From Paenibacillus sp. FSL R5-0766 (GTDB lineage Bacteria > Bacillota > Bacilli > Paenibacillales > Paenibacillaceae): a stretch of 64,000 nucleotides of DNA. The position numbers and the translations under genes were made by a program. Below the pieces are notes generated by a model. That model worked only from the letters and a program-made list of their open reading frames with translations, ran no database searches and was not told the DNA's origin. Below are positions 37,483 to 46,340 of this stretch, piece by piece; position 1 is the first letter of the stretch; each line of letters begins with the position of its first letter. The stretch is from assembly GCF_037971845.1 (NCBI RefSeq), contig NZ_CP150227.1, positions 1,922,001 to 1,986,000 of the forward strand, given 5' to 3'.

Positions 37483-37749
37483 TTGTTTTGTGTTGAATAT
37501 GATTTACCGACGAATCGTGGGCACTATCTGGCAGAAGGCGATCATGGCGACCGATGGTCGGTGAAACCCGATAACGCATCTTTGCATGACATTTCCTTGG
37601 AAGATGAAATTCATATGCTTCGTCGCAAGATGGAACAGATCTTCCTCGAAGAGAAATCATTCACATCCGATATTGTAATTGAAATCAGCAGTTTGCTGGA
37701 TTTAAAGATTAATGAATATATGAAGGCTAACCCAATTAAAGCAAAATAA
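37483..37749 (+). CDS. Spo0E-like Spo0A-phosphatase family protein
   Basis: The protein has 88 residues. The C-terminal half holds the Spo0E helical hairpin: EIHMLRRKMEQIF, then EISSLLDLKINEYM, which fits the SQELD-x-x-I signature in changed form (SSLLDLKI). Family members dephosphorylate Spo0A~P and delay sporulation. A TTG start is used behind AAGGAGGGG. The acidic N-terminal 40 residues are not part of the family domain. Activity is uncertain because the conserved SQELD is altered. Confidence 0.75.
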   Translation: MFCVEYDLPTNRGHYLAEGDHGDRWSVKPDNASLHDISLEDEIHMLRRKMEQIFLEEKSFTSDIVIEISSLLDLKINEYMKANPIKAK

Positions 37750-37803
37750 CGTTTATGCTGGATTGAAACGTTTCATTAATCGAATTAGAAAGTAAAGAAA
37801 GGG

Positions 37804-37829
37804 AGACCTGAGAAGGTCTTCTTTTTTTG
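37804..37829 (+). terminator. Terminator after Spo0E-like gene
   Basis: AGACCT pairs with AGGTCT around GAGA, followed by TCTTTTTTT. Confidence 0.8.
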
Positions 37830-37926
37830 TGTGTAAAGGCAAGGTGATCCTCCGATAAGCCAGGTTATTTTTTTGCGTGGAACAATTGTGATATATTGGA
37901 CATAGGAGACTAAAGGGGGAACTGGA

Positions 37927-38478
37927 ATGAAGAGATTTTGGGGGCTTACTGCAATCATTTCTATCGTTTTTCTGCTTGCTGGTTGTGGAGGTAAAGATGG
38001 TTTTTCCATATTCATCATTGATAACCAAGGAAATCCATCTGTAATCTCAGAGCAGTTACAGGCCAATCTGCAACAGAAACTGGGCGAGGAACCCAAGGTA
38101 GAAGTGATCACCAGTGCGATGTATGATGTTCAGAAAATTATGGTAGAGTATGCGGCTGGAGGACATGATATCTTCATTTTGCCTGAGTCCGACATGAAAC
38201 AATACGGAAGTAATGGCTCCAATGTTCCGCTGGATGATACGTTTGATCCCAAGAAGTTTGAACGGGGTGTATTTGAGGGTGGAGTATTGTTAGAGAAGGG
38301 TGAAGGAGATGAAGGTTCAGATATCAAACAAGAATCACATCTTTACGGCATTCCACTTGAAGATATGAAAATGTTTAAAGATGTAGAATATGCTGCGAGC
38401 AATTTGTTCGCCACCATTCCAGTGTCATCTTCCAATGTCGAAGAATCCAAAAAAGTGCTGAAGGCGCTGACAGAGTAA
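37927..38478 (+). CDS. Putative lipoprotein, unknown function
   Basis: The protein has 183 residues. Signal peptide with lipobox LAGC (Cys20), so membrane-anchored on the outside. The rest resembles no enzyme I know; it alternates strands and helices, with an acidic linker (EKGEGDEGSD). It precedes the cobU-like gene by 37 bases and might be co-transcribed. Confidence 0.82.
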   Translation: MKRFWGLTAIISIVFLLAGCGGKDGFSIFIIDNQGNPSVISEQLQANLQQKLGEEPKVEVITSAMYDVQKIMVEYAAGGHDIFILPESDMKQYGSNGSNVPLDDTFDPKKFERGVFEGGVLLEKGEGDEGSDIKQESHLYGIPLEDMKMFKDVEYAASNLFATIPVSSSNVEESKKVLKALTE

Positions 38479-38515
38479 AGAAAATTCAGAATGGCTATGG
38501 AAGGAGGGAAGCGGA

Positions 38516-39058
38516 TTGCTGATTACGGTCACAGGCGGCATAGGTAGTGGTAAAACCCGGTTTGCCCTCAAGTATGCAGCCGGAATTAGCCGGGAGGGTG
38601 TATATTTATCCACTGGTGATCATGATCCCGTTATTCCCGAATTGCCATCCGCTCATTATCGTGCCATTCATGCCGGGAACGGTCAGCATCTGACAGAGGT
38701 GATCACCCAGATTAATCGGGAATCCAATCTGTTTTTGGCGGATCAGCGAATTGTAATTGTAGACAGTCTGACCTCCTGGATGGCTGCCGGTTTCAGGGCA
38801 ACAGAGGATCTGGATCATCAGCGTTCAGAGACACAGCTTTTGCTTGATGCTTTATTGTCTTATCAGGGGAAGTTGCTTGTGATTACCAATGAAATGCATG
38901 GTACATTGCATCCTACCGAAGAAGAACGAATATTTACAGCGAGAATGGCTTCGGTGAACCGGATGCTGCAGATACATGCTGAAAAGATGTACATGCTGGT
39001 ATCTGGTCTGGCTATCGATCTTAAGAGTCAGGGCATGCGAAATGAAGATGAACGATAG
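38516..39058 (+). CDS. cobU: CobU-like adenosylcobinamide kinase/guanylyltransferase
   Basis: The protein has 180 residues. The P-loop GGIGSGKT (7-14) is followed by VIVDSLTSWMA and VITNEMHGT with a C-terminal ASVNRMLQIHAEKMYMLVSG, the family order. It phosphorylates adenosylcobinamide and transfers GMP in cobalamin nucleotide-loop assembly. The family guanylylated-His region (usually near residue 45) is present only as HYRAIHAG. TTG start behind AAGGAGGG. Other cob genes are absent, apart from a PduO-type adenosyltransferase 0.8 kb on. Confidence 0.8.
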   Translation: MLITVTGGIGSGKTRFALKYAAGISREGVYLSTGDHDPVIPELPSAHYRAIHAGNGQHLTEVITQINRESNLFLADQRIVIVDSLTSWMAAGFRATEDLDHQRSETQLLLDALLSYQGKLLVITNEMHGTLHPTEEERIFTARMASVNRMLQIHAEKMYMLVSGLAIDLKSQGMRNEDER

Positions 39059-39086
39059 CGAGATGACATAAACGGGTGACATAAAG

Positions 39087-39127
39087 AAGCCTCCTTAACC
39101 ACGAATTGGTGGCGAGGAGGCTTTATT
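39087..39127. terminator. Bidirectional terminator
   Basis: AAGCCTCCT pairs with AGGAGGCTT with an inner ACCAC/GGTGG stem; convergent genes on both sides. Confidence 0.82.
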
Positions 39128-39143
39128 TATTAATCTGTCCTTT

Positions 39144-39755
39144 TTATTTCTGCTTTTTGCTACGTCTGATCCACCAGATGATACATCCGATGACAATGAT
39201 GGCCAGAATGACGTACACTACAATGGAATAGACGTCCATAAAGTGCAAAATACTCTCCCATGATGCGCCAAGCGCAGCACCAACGCAGACCAGAATGACA
39301 TTCCAGATCAATGTACCAATGGTTGTAAAGAGAAGGAATAAACCAAATTTCATATTGGACATGCCTGCGGGAATGGAGATAAGACTACGGACGAGGGGAA
39401 CCATTCGGCAGAATAATACGGTCCACATGCCATATTTGTCAAACCATGCATCGACACGGTGAATATCCTCTTTTTTGATGCGCAGAACATGTCCCCAGCG
39501 TTCCACAATTTTCTCAAGGCGTTCGACGTCAATGAGTAGACCAATACCATACAGGATCACAGCACCAAGGACAGAGCCAATAGTTGCGGCGATAATAACT
39601 CCTGGAAGAGTGAGACTGGTATAGGTGGTCATGAATCCGCCAAACGGCAAGATGATTTCGGATGGAATCGGGGGAAATACGTTCTCAAGAGCAATAATGA
39701 GTGCAATGCCTATGTAGCCGTATTGTTCCATGAAATCGGTTATCCAGTTTTGCAT
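39144..39755 (-). CDS. DedA-family membrane protein
   Basis: The protein has 203 residues with the DedA/SNARE-associated domain: ENVFPPIPSEIILPFGG near the start and FCRMVPLVRSLISIPAGM in the middle, then C-terminal transmembrane helices and a basic tail. DedA proteins include undecaprenyl-phosphate and phospholipid translocases. Start chosen at ATG 39755 behind AAAGGAGA; the frame extends upstream without a site. Confidence 0.9.
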   Translation of the reverse strand: MQNWITDFMEQYGYIGIALIIALENVFPPIPSEIILPFGGFMTTYTSLTLPGVIIAATIGSVLGAVILYGIGLLIDVERLEKIVERWGHVLRIKKEDIHRVDAWFDKYGMWTVLFCRMVPLVRSLISIPAGMSNMKFGLFLLFTTIGTLIWNVILVCVGAALGASWESILHFMDVYSIVVYVILAIIVIGCIIWWIRRSKKQK

Positions 39756-39903
39756 AATCGTCTCCTTTACTTTTGGTTTCCTTTGATTTGTCGTATACTC
39801 GGCAGAGCACACCAATTCTTATATACGTGTAAAGCGATAGACGGGTTTCTGAAAAAATGGCATTCTCGTATTCATTATTATATTACCAATTGGAGGGATA
39901 ACG

Positions 39904-40479
39904 ATGGGCATATATACACGAACAGGTGACGAAGGACAGACTTCGGTCATCGGTGGACGCGTCATCAAGGATGATGACCGGGTTGAGGCTTATGGCACGA
40001 TTGATGAATTAAACTGTTTTGTAGGCCAGGCGATCAGCCTTATTGACTCTGCTCAAGGGGAATTTGAAGATCTGCGTGAACATCTGCTGGAAGTTCAGCA
40101 GGAACTGTTTGATTGCGGGTCGGATCTAGCCTTTGTGAAGATTAGTGAAACCAAATATAAGGTGAGAGATGAGATGGTCACACGTCTGGAACAATGGATT
40201 GACCAGTATGATGCAGAGAATCCAAAAGTGGAACGGTTCATTATTCCTGGTGGCAGTCAGCTGTCTTCTGCTCTTCATGTGTGCCGTACTGTATGTCGTC
40301 GCGCAGAGCGTCGCACGGTAACACTTGGACAACATACAGATATTAATCCGTCTGTACGACGGTATCTAAACCGACTGTCTGATTATTTCTTCGTGGTTGC
40401 ACGGACGGCCAACGCGAGACAACAGGTGGCGGATATTGAATATGTGCGGAGCAAAAAAGTATTCCGCCGCAAAGAATGA
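39904..40479 (+). CDS. PduO-type ATP:cob(I)alamin adenosyltransferase
   Basis: Transfers the adenosyl group of ATP to cob(I)alamin. The protein has 191 residues. The N-terminal ATP motif is YTRTGDEGQTSVIGG, followed by AYGTIDELNCFVGQA and a C-terminal RRAERRT...INPSVRRYLNRLSDYFF pattern. Equivalent to B. subtilis YvqK. GGAGGGATAACG precedes the ATG. Overlaps the next gene by four bases. Confidence 0.94.
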   Translation: MGIYTRTGDEGQTSVIGGRVIKDDDRVEAYGTIDELNCFVGQAISLIDSAQGEFEDLREHLLEVQQELFDCGSDLAFVKISETKYKVRDEMVTRLEQWIDQYDAENPKVERFIIPGGSQLSSALHVCRTVCRRAERRTVTLGQHTDINPSVRRYLNRLSDYFFVVARTANARQQVADIEYVRSKKVFRRKE

Positions 40480-41459
40480 GCCAATATTATTCGCCGATTG
40501 TCTACACGGTGACCGAACAAGAAGATGGCTGGCTGCTGAAGACCGTGCTTCAGCGGCGGCTGCTGGTGTCGCGTAAGCTTTTGTCCAAAATCAAGCTGAC
40601 TGAACAAGGCATCATGTTAAATGGGGAGCGCGTATACATTAGCGTCAAGGTGGCTGCGGGTGATGTCGTTGAAGTTCGGATGGAGCAAGAGGAATCGGAT
40701 GATATTTTGCCTGAGCCTATTCCCTTTACCGTTCTGTATGAAGACGAGCACTTGCTTATTGTCAACAAGGATGCGGGCATCATCGTTCATCCGACACATG
40801 GACATTACACAGGTACTTTGGCAAATGGCGTTGTTCATTACTGGAAAACCAAGGGCGAGCGCTTTCGGTTCAGACCGATTCATCGACTTGATCAGGAAAC
40901 GTCAGGTGTTCTTGCTATAGCCAAGAACCCTTATGTCCATCAACATGTCTCTGAACAGATGATTGCTGGAACAGTGGACAAGAAATATATTGCACTTGTG
41001 CACGGAAGCCCTGTCCCGGAACAGGGGTCAGTAGATGGCCCGATTGATCGCGATCCTGAAGAGCCACACCGCCGAATCGTAACACCTGATGGTTACGCTG
41101 CAAGAACGTTGTATACAACCGTAACACGTTGGTCAGGGGGCAGCGCCAGTGCGATAAGTCTCAAGCTGGAAAGTGGCAGAACCCATCAGATCAGGGTACA
41201 TATGACGTCCATCGGCTGTCCATTAATTGGTGATCGAATGTACAAGACACTACCTGTGCACGAGATCGATGAGCAGACCATTGTTGTCCGGGAAGAACGG
41301 GACAGCTGGATCGAACGCCAAGCATTACACGCTTGTGAGCTGACGTTTGAACACCCAATTCTACAGGAACGCATAACGTTCCAGGCTCCTTTACCAGCAG
41401 ATATGGCCGCGTTGGAGCAGCGTTTGAATGATGAGGGAGCTCCCAGAGAAGAACTGTAG
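40476..41459 (+). CDS. RluA-family pseudouridine synthase
   Basis: The protein has 327 residues. An N-terminal S4-like segment is followed by the catalytic domain with HRLDQETSG, where Asp139 is the nucleophile, and LESGRTHQIRVHM. It modifies rRNA or tRNA uridines; the exact site cannot be told. Its ATG overlaps the adenosyltransferase stop (ATGA), so both are translated from one transcript, though no functional link is known. Confidence 0.92.
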   Translation: MSQYYSPIVYTVTEQEDGWLLKTVLQRRLLVSRKLLSKIKLTEQGIMLNGERVYISVKVAAGDVVEVRMEQEESDDILPEPIPFTVLYEDEHLLIVNKDAGIIVHPTHGHYTGTLANGVVHYWKTKGERFRFRPIHRLDQETSGVLAIAKNPYVHQHVSEQMIAGTVDKKYIALVHGSPVPEQGSVDGPIDRDPEEPHRRIVTPDGYAARTLYTTVTRWSGGSASAISLKLESGRTHQIRVHMTSIGCPLIGDRMYKTLPVHEIDEQTIVVREERDSWIERQALHACELTFEHPILQERITFQAPLPADMAALEQRLNDEGAPREEL

Positions 41460-41771
41460 GAAGCTGCGACGGGGCTCTTAGTTTTTCACCTCGTATCGCA
41501 GTTTCCTGCACGGCCTGTCCTGTTTGGAGTTCAACGCTGTTTGTCTTACCCTTGTGAGGGATGCTTAATGCACCCGAACAGCATGCCGTAGGCTAATCTT
41601 TATGGTTCTATGGTTAATGTATTGATGTTTACCAATTTGATGTTAAATATTTCAAGAATTCAAAACTCAAAAGCTTTTAAGGATATAAAAGCTGTAAGAT
41701 TTTGACCCAAAAAATATAGCGAATGTGTGTTTTGATCTCATTCGCAAAAGTCAGTAAAATTACATGGCGAT

Positions 41772-41835
41772 GGTATCGATTTGGAGCGACTTTTGGATTT
41801 GCGAAGCAAACCAAGGGAAGCGAGAAGTCGATACC
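41772..41835 (+). repeat. Palindromic hairpin upstream of ArsC-like gene
   Basis: GGTATCGA (41772-41779) is the reverse complement of TCGATACC (41828-41835). Inside, CGACTT pairs with AAGTCG and TTGG-ATTTGC pairs with GCAAA-CCAA around GAA. It lies 24 bases before the next start. The remainder of 41460-41771 is AT-rich, with a GCGAATG/CATTCGC hairpin near 41720-41748, and no gene. Confidence 0.6.
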
Positions 41836-41858
41836 GGAGCATTTGGAGGAACACATAC

Positions 41859-42224
41859 ATGAGTAACTTAAAAGTATATCAATATGCCAAATGCGGCACA
41901 TGCCGCAAAGCTGTAAAATGGCTTGAAGCTCAAGGACATGAGCTGGAGCTAATCCCTATTTTTGACTCACCGCCATCCGAATCTGAACTAACAGAACTCA
42001 TCCAAAAGAGCGGGCTTGAAGTGAAAAAGTTCTTTAATACGAGCGGAGAAGTGTACAAAGAACAACAACTGAAGGACAAGCTTCCCGGAATTTCCGCTGA
42101 TGAACAGATTCGTTTGTTGGCTTCCAATGGTCGTCTCATCAAACGTCCGATCGTTACGGATGGAGAAAAGGTGACGGTTGGATTCAAGGAAGAAACGTAC
42201 GAGCAGGAATGGAATAACGCATAA
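41859..42224 (+). CDS. ArsC/Spx-family thioredoxin-fold protein (YusI-like)
   Basis: The protein has 121 residues. Redox CxxC at Cys12-Cys15 (YAKCGTCRKA), then the ArsC/Spx core with KKFFNTSGEVYKE and RPIVTDGEKVTVGF. It matches the YusI branch more than Spx itself, because the Spx C-terminal polymerase-contact arginine region is not evident. Probably a thiol oxidoreductase or arsenate-reductase-like protein. ATG 41859 lies behind GGAGGA. Confidence 0.87.
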   Translation: MSNLKVYQYAKCGTCRKAVKWLEAQGHELELIPIFDSPPSESELTELIQKSGLEVKKFFNTSGEVYKEQQLKDKLPGISADEQIRLLASNGRLIKRPIVTDGEKVTVGFKEETYEQEWNNA

Positions 42225-42238
42225 ACGCGCTGAATATC

Positions 42239-42271
42239 AGCCTTGAATTGTTCAAAATTCAGGGCTTTTTT
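42239..42271 (+). terminator. Terminator after ArsC-like gene
   Basis: AGCCTTGAATT pairs with AATTCAGGGCT (one G-U), followed by TTTTTT. Confidence 0.85.
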
Positions 42272-42333
42272 GGCTGAACGATGGTTGGCGGAACTATGCT
42301 ATAATGATAGAATTAGTTTCGATATTTTATTTG

Positions 42334-42566
42334 CTATAGAAATTGAACTAAACATTTACACGAAAATGGAGAGGACAGAAATAACCTGAAGAAGCGGAGC
42401 GTTCGCCTAAAAGCTTTCTGAAAGAAAGCTACTTCGGAAGCATATGCTATCCCCGGATTTTCCCTTTTTGAAAAGGAATCAAAAAAATCTGGGGATAACA
42501 GCGATCAGAAGGATGTTCTGTCATCGGAATGGTAAGTGTAAATATACTTTAGTTTAATTTCTATAG
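42334..42566. repeat. Full copy (B) of dispersed palindromic repeat, MITE-like
   Basis: 233 bp bounded by inverted termini: CTATAGAAATTGAACTAAA (42334-42352) against TTTAGTTTAATTTCTATAG (42548-42566), 18 of 19 matching. A second pair is GGACAGAA near 42373 with TTCTGTC near 42516. The middle has a hairpin (ATCCCCGGATTTTCC against AATCTGGGGAT). It shares blocks with 56250-56433 and 18030-18120. No ORF inside. It fills the gap before the exonuclease gene and ends 28 bases before its start. Confidence 0.85.
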
Positions 42567-42593
42567 AATCAGGACAGGAGAGAACAAATTCAA

Positions 42594-43487
42594 GTGAATC
42601 AACGTAATGAACCTACTTTGTTGCTGGTAGACGGTATGGCGGTGTTGTTTCGTGCTTTTTATGCGACATCTGCAAGCGGATATATCAGACGTACAAAGGC
42701 AGGATTGCCTACCAACGCAGTCTACGGATTTATCCGTTATTTCTGGGATGCGGTTCAGACTTTTGGGCCAAGTCATGTCGTATGTTGTTGGGATATGGGC
42801 GGTAAGACGTTCCGCGGTGAAGAATATGCAGCCTACAAAGGCAACCGGGCTGAAGCTCCGGATGACCTGATTCCCCAGTTTGCTCTGATTCGTGAAGTCA
42901 TGGATAGCCTGGGTATTCCAAATATAGGTGCACAAGGATTCGAAGCCGACGATTGTATCGGGACGCTTGCGAAGTATTATACCGAAGAGACCGATATGAA
43001 TGTTATGGTGCTGACGGGTGACCACGACATGTTGCAACTGATCAATGACCGCACAAGTATCATTATTATGAAAAAAGGCCATGGCAACTACATGGTGTAC
43101 AACCCTGAAACGCTCATGGCAGAGAAACAACTGACACCTCGTCAAGTGATTGACATGAAGGGTCTGATGGGAGATGCCAGCGACAATTATCCCGGAGTAC
43201 GGGGAATTGGTGAGAAAACAGCGTTGAAGCTTGTACAGGAATACGGCTCCATTGAAGGGATTCTGAGCAACATGGATAAACTGACCCCTTCGGTGCGTAA
43301 CAAGATTGAGAATGATCTGGACATGCTTCATCTGTCCCGCAAACTGGCAGAGATTCATTGTGCTGTTCCGGTTGCCTGTGCGCTGGATATCTGTGAATTG
43401 CGTCTTGATCCGGATATGGTGATGGACAAGTTTGAACAACTTGAGATGAAGAGCCTTGGCTCTTGGATGGGAGTGGCAATAGGGTGA
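42594..43487 (+). CDS. 5'-3' exonuclease (YpcP-like)
   Basis: Stand-alone homologue of the 5' nuclease domain of DNA polymerase I, likely helping remove RNA primers or flaps. The protein has 297 residues. Acidic metal ligands lie in LLLVDGMAV, FEADDCIGT, LTGDHDMLQL and GLMGDASDNYPGV; the helix-hairpin-helix is GIGEKTALKLV. GTG start with AGGAG upstream. The repeat copy B lies directly upstream and probably inside its promoter or leader. Confidence 0.92.
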   Translation: MNQRNEPTLLLVDGMAVLFRAFYATSASGYIRRTKAGLPTNAVYGFIRYFWDAVQTFGPSHVVCCWDMGGKTFRGEEYAAYKGNRAEAPDDLIPQFALIREVMDSLGIPNIGAQGFEADDCIGTLAKYYTEETDMNVMVLTGDHDMLQLINDRTSIIIMKKGHGNYMVYNPETLMAEKQLTPRQVIDMKGLMGDASDNYPGVRGIGEKTALKLVQEYGSIEGILSNMDKLTPSVRNKIENDLDMLHLSRKLAEIHCAVPVACALDICELRLDPDMVMDKFEQLEMKSLGSWMGVAIG

Positions 43488-43492
43488 GCAAC

Positions 43493-44599
43493 ATGAAGAA
43501 CGTACGAACAGGCAAAAAGTGGTGGACAGGGGCTATGGCCCTCGTCCTGGCCTTGCCCGTAATTCTTTCGGGAGCAGTAAGTGCACCACAGACAGTGGAT
43601 GCCAAAGCAGCAATTAACACCAAAGTACAGAAAGTAAAAGCAGCAGGACGTAATTTTACCGTACAGACCGTTTCGATTCCAAAGGGAACACCGGTTACCG
43701 TGGGACTCGCGAAGAAGCAAGTTGGCCAGACGGCAACATTGCCATCGATTGTGAAAGCCTATGGTGCGCAAGCAGCCATTAACGGAGCATTTTTTGAAGC
43801 ATATAACGGAGCACCAGATCCATACGGTATGTTAATAGCAAATGGTAAGGTCATACATATTGGAAGATACGGAACATCCATCGGATTTAAGGAAGACGGC
43901 TCGGCGATCATGGATTCACTTCAGGTGAGTTTGACAGGTAAAGTAACGGATACAAAAGGTAAATCACGGAGTTGGTATGCAACCTTTATTAATCGAACAC
44001 CTTCAGCGAACGCAAGCATTACGATGCTGTATACGCCTGAACGAGGTGCCACAGTTGGGTTCAAAGGTGGCACTGCGGTTGTTATGGAGAAAGGTATTGT
44101 GACCAAAAAAGTGCCCAATACCAATGTAGCGATTCCTAAGAATGGCTCGGTACTGGTCTTCACAGGTAACCAGAAGTCTTCTTCGGATCGTTTCACCGTT
44201 GGTTCGACCGTAGAAATGAATTATAAGTATACGAACGCAGCAGGCAAAGAGATCCCTTGGCAAGATGTAGTGACTGCTGTTGGGGCAGGACCCCGTCTGG
44301 TGAAAGACGGCAAGGTAGCTGTCAATCCGACGAGCGAAGGTTTCAAGGATGCCAAGATTCTTAATGCTTCCGGAGCCAGAAGTGGTATTGCGATCATGGC
44401 GGACGGTTCTGTTATGCTGGCTACCGTTTCCGGAGCAACAATCAAGGAGTGGGCAGCAGTGATGCAGAAGCTTGGTGCCAAACAGGCCATGAATCTGGAT
44501 GGCGGTGCTTCCTCGGGTATGTATGCCGGGGGCAAAATGCTGACTTCTCCAGGTCGGCTATTGAGTAATACACTCGTATTTGGCGGCTCTGTGCGTTAA
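43493..44599 (+). CDS. Secreted phosphodiester glycosidase family protein
   Basis: The protein has 368 residues. A signal peptide (basic start, hydrophobic 14-30, cleavage near VDAKA) precedes a NAGPA/DUF2233 domain: AAINGAFFEAYN, AVGAGPRLVKDG, ARSGIAIMADG and MNLDGGASSGMY. Such enzymes cleave phosphodiester-linked sugars, for example in wall teichoic acid or exopolysaccharide turnover. ATG 43493 follows the exonuclease stop by five bases, so the two may share a transcript. Substrate unknown. Confidence 0.9.
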   Translation: MKNVRTGKKWWTGAMALVLALPVILSGAVSAPQTVDAKAAINTKVQKVKAAGRNFTVQTVSIPKGTPVTVGLAKKQVGQTATLPSIVKAYGAQAAINGAFFEAYNGAPDPYGMLIANGKVIHIGRYGTSIGFKEDGSAIMDSLQVSLTGKVTDTKGKSRSWYATFINRTPSANASITMLYTPERGATVGFKGGTAVVMEKGIVTKKVPNTNVAIPKNGSVLVFTGNQKSSSDRFTVGSTVEMNYKYTNAAGKEIPWQDVVTAVGAGPRLVKDGKVAVNPTSEGFKDAKILNASGARSGIAIMADGSVMLATVSGATIKEWAAVMQKLGAKQAMNLDGGASSGMYAGGKMLTSPGRLLSNTLVFGGSVR

Positions 44600-44629
44600 A
44601 AGAAAGTGATTATGGGAGGTATGACGCAA

Positions 44630-45316
44630 ATGACACTCACATCTGATCGAAAGCCAGGGGAGGGTAATACAGCTGTTCTGGCCATTAATGTAGGGTTGCC
44701 GCAGCCGCTCCCTGGGCAGAAGCGTGAAGTGCTGAGCGGCATTGTGAAACATCCTGTATCCGACGCGGTTTTCCTGTCATTCACTGGAATGACAGGGGAC
44801 GCGCAGGCGGATCTGGTGCATCATGGCGGCCCTGACAAAGCCGTTTGTGTATACGATTACAGTCGTTATCCGGTGCTGGAACAGCTGATGGATCGCAAGC
44901 TGGACTGGGGAGCTTGTGGAGAAAATCTGACGGTTGAAGGCTGTGCCGAAGAAGACGTCCGGATTGGTGATGTGTACGAGTTGGGCGAAGCCACAGTACA
45001 GGTTAGTCAGCCCAGACAACCTTGCTTCAAGCTGGGTGCGAGGTATGACTATAAGGAGTTGCCTGTTTATTTTCAGGAGAGTGGACATACCGGATTTTAC
45101 TTTCGTGTACTGCAAGAAGGTGAGGTAGGGCCTTCATCGATATTTCGAAGGATCAGCACTGATCCTGCATCAATGACGGTTCTTGAAGCCAATCGAATTA
45201 TGCATCAGGGGAAAGAAGATATGGAAGGTATTCAGGCGTTACTGGCCATACCTGCGCTGTCAGACAGCTGGAGGCAGACGTTAATGAAACGATTGTCCAA
45301 GTTGGAGAACAAGTAG
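44630..45316 (+). CDS. MOSC-domain protein (YiiM/YflK-like)
   Basis: The protein has 228 residues. The MOSC domain binds sulphur or molybdenum cofactor; the conserved Cys132 is in SQPRQPCFKLG, and HHGGPDKAVCVYDY is typical of the YiiM branch, which contains N-hydroxylated-compound reductases. The C-terminal 3-alpha domain follows. ATG 44630 is nine bases from GGGAGGT; ATG 44621 abuts the site and is less likely. Confidence 0.9.
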   Translation: MTLTSDRKPGEGNTAVLAINVGLPQPLPGQKREVLSGIVKHPVSDAVFLSFTGMTGDAQADLVHHGGPDKAVCVYDYSRYPVLEQLMDRKLDWGACGENLTVEGCAEEDVRIGDVYELGEATVQVSQPRQPCFKLGARYDYKELPVYFQESGHTGFYFRVLQEGEVGPSSIFRRISTDPASMTVLEANRIMHQGKEDMEGIQALLAIPALSDSWRQTLMKRLSKLENK

Positions 45317-45389
45317 CAGGGTAATTATAGTGTCATCAAGTAAAGCAACTCGAATTCCTTTTTTAAACTAACTTGGGAGTGTGACTAAC

Positions 45390-46268
45390 ATGACGATCTT
45401 AGGCGCAATTGAAGCAGGCGGAACCAAATTTGTATGTGGTATTGGCACAGAGAACGGAGAAGTTCTGGAACGCGTAAGTTTTCCCACGACGACACCGGAA
45501 GAGACAATGGCTCAAGTGATTTCATTTTTTGAAGGCAAAGGCATTGAAGCTCTGGGTGTAGGTTCATTCGGTCCGATTGATCCGATTGAAGGAAGCCCAA
45601 CATATGGCTATATCACAACAACACCAAAACCACATTGGGGACAGTATAACGTGATTGGCAAGCTCAAGGAGCATTTTGATGTGCCGATGACATTTGATAC
45701 GGATGTGAATGGTGCGGCACTTGGAGAAGCAACCTGGGGCGCTGCACAAGGTCTTGAGAGCTGTCTGTATATCACTGTGGGTACAGGTATTGGTGCAGGT
45801 GCTGTGGTTGGCGGTAAAATGGTCCATGGATTGTCACATCCTGAGATGGGACATATCATTGTACGCAGACATCCGGAGGATACATACGAAGGTTTCTGTC
45901 CGTATCATGGTGACTGCCTCGAAGGCCTTGCAGCAGGCCCGGCCATTAACAAACGTTGGGAGCAACCGGCTTATGAACTGCCTGCAGATCATAAAGCTTG
46001 GGAGATCGAAGCGCATTACCTGGCGCATGCACTGATGAACTATATCCTGATTCTCTCTCCGCAGAAAATCGTCATGGGTGGCGGAGTAATGAAGCAGGAG
46101 CACCTGTTCCCGATGGTGCGTAGCAAACTGCAGGAGTTGCTGGCAGGGTACGTTCAGCATCCGGCGCTTCAATCCGACATTGACCAGTATGTTGTGTCAC
46201 CAGGACTTGGAGACAATGCGGGTCTGTGTGGTTCGCTGGCGCTTGCCAAGTTGGCATTGAATAAATAG
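45390..46268 (+). CDS. ROK-family fructokinase-like sugar kinase
   Basis: The protein has 292 residues. ATP motif GAIEAGGTKF at the start; the ROK zinc site is HPEMGHI then GFCPYHGDCLEG (Cys-x2-His-x2-Cys with an upstream His); catalytic Asp is in FDTDVNGAALGE. This is the ScrK/GmuE type that phosphorylates fructose. No sugar transporter or hydrolase is adjacent. ATG 45390 follows GGGAGTG. Confidence 0.92.
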   Translation: MTILGAIEAGGTKFVCGIGTENGEVLERVSFPTTTPEETMAQVISFFEGKGIEALGVGSFGPIDPIEGSPTYGYITTTPKPHWGQYNVIGKLKEHFDVPMTFDTDVNGAALGEATWGAAQGLESCLYITVGTGIGAGAVVGGKMVHGLSHPEMGHIIVRRHPEDTYEGFCPYHGDCLEGLAAGPAINKRWEQPAYELPADHKAWEIEAHYLAHALMNYILILSPQKIVMGGGVMKQEHLFPMVRSKLQELLAGYVQHPALQSDIDQYVVSPGLGDNAGLCGSLALAKLALNK

Positions 46269-46340
46269 GTCATTAAGGGATTGACGAATTTTACCATTGT
46301 GGTATGATATGGGCAACAGCATAGTACGGTTAATGAGGAA

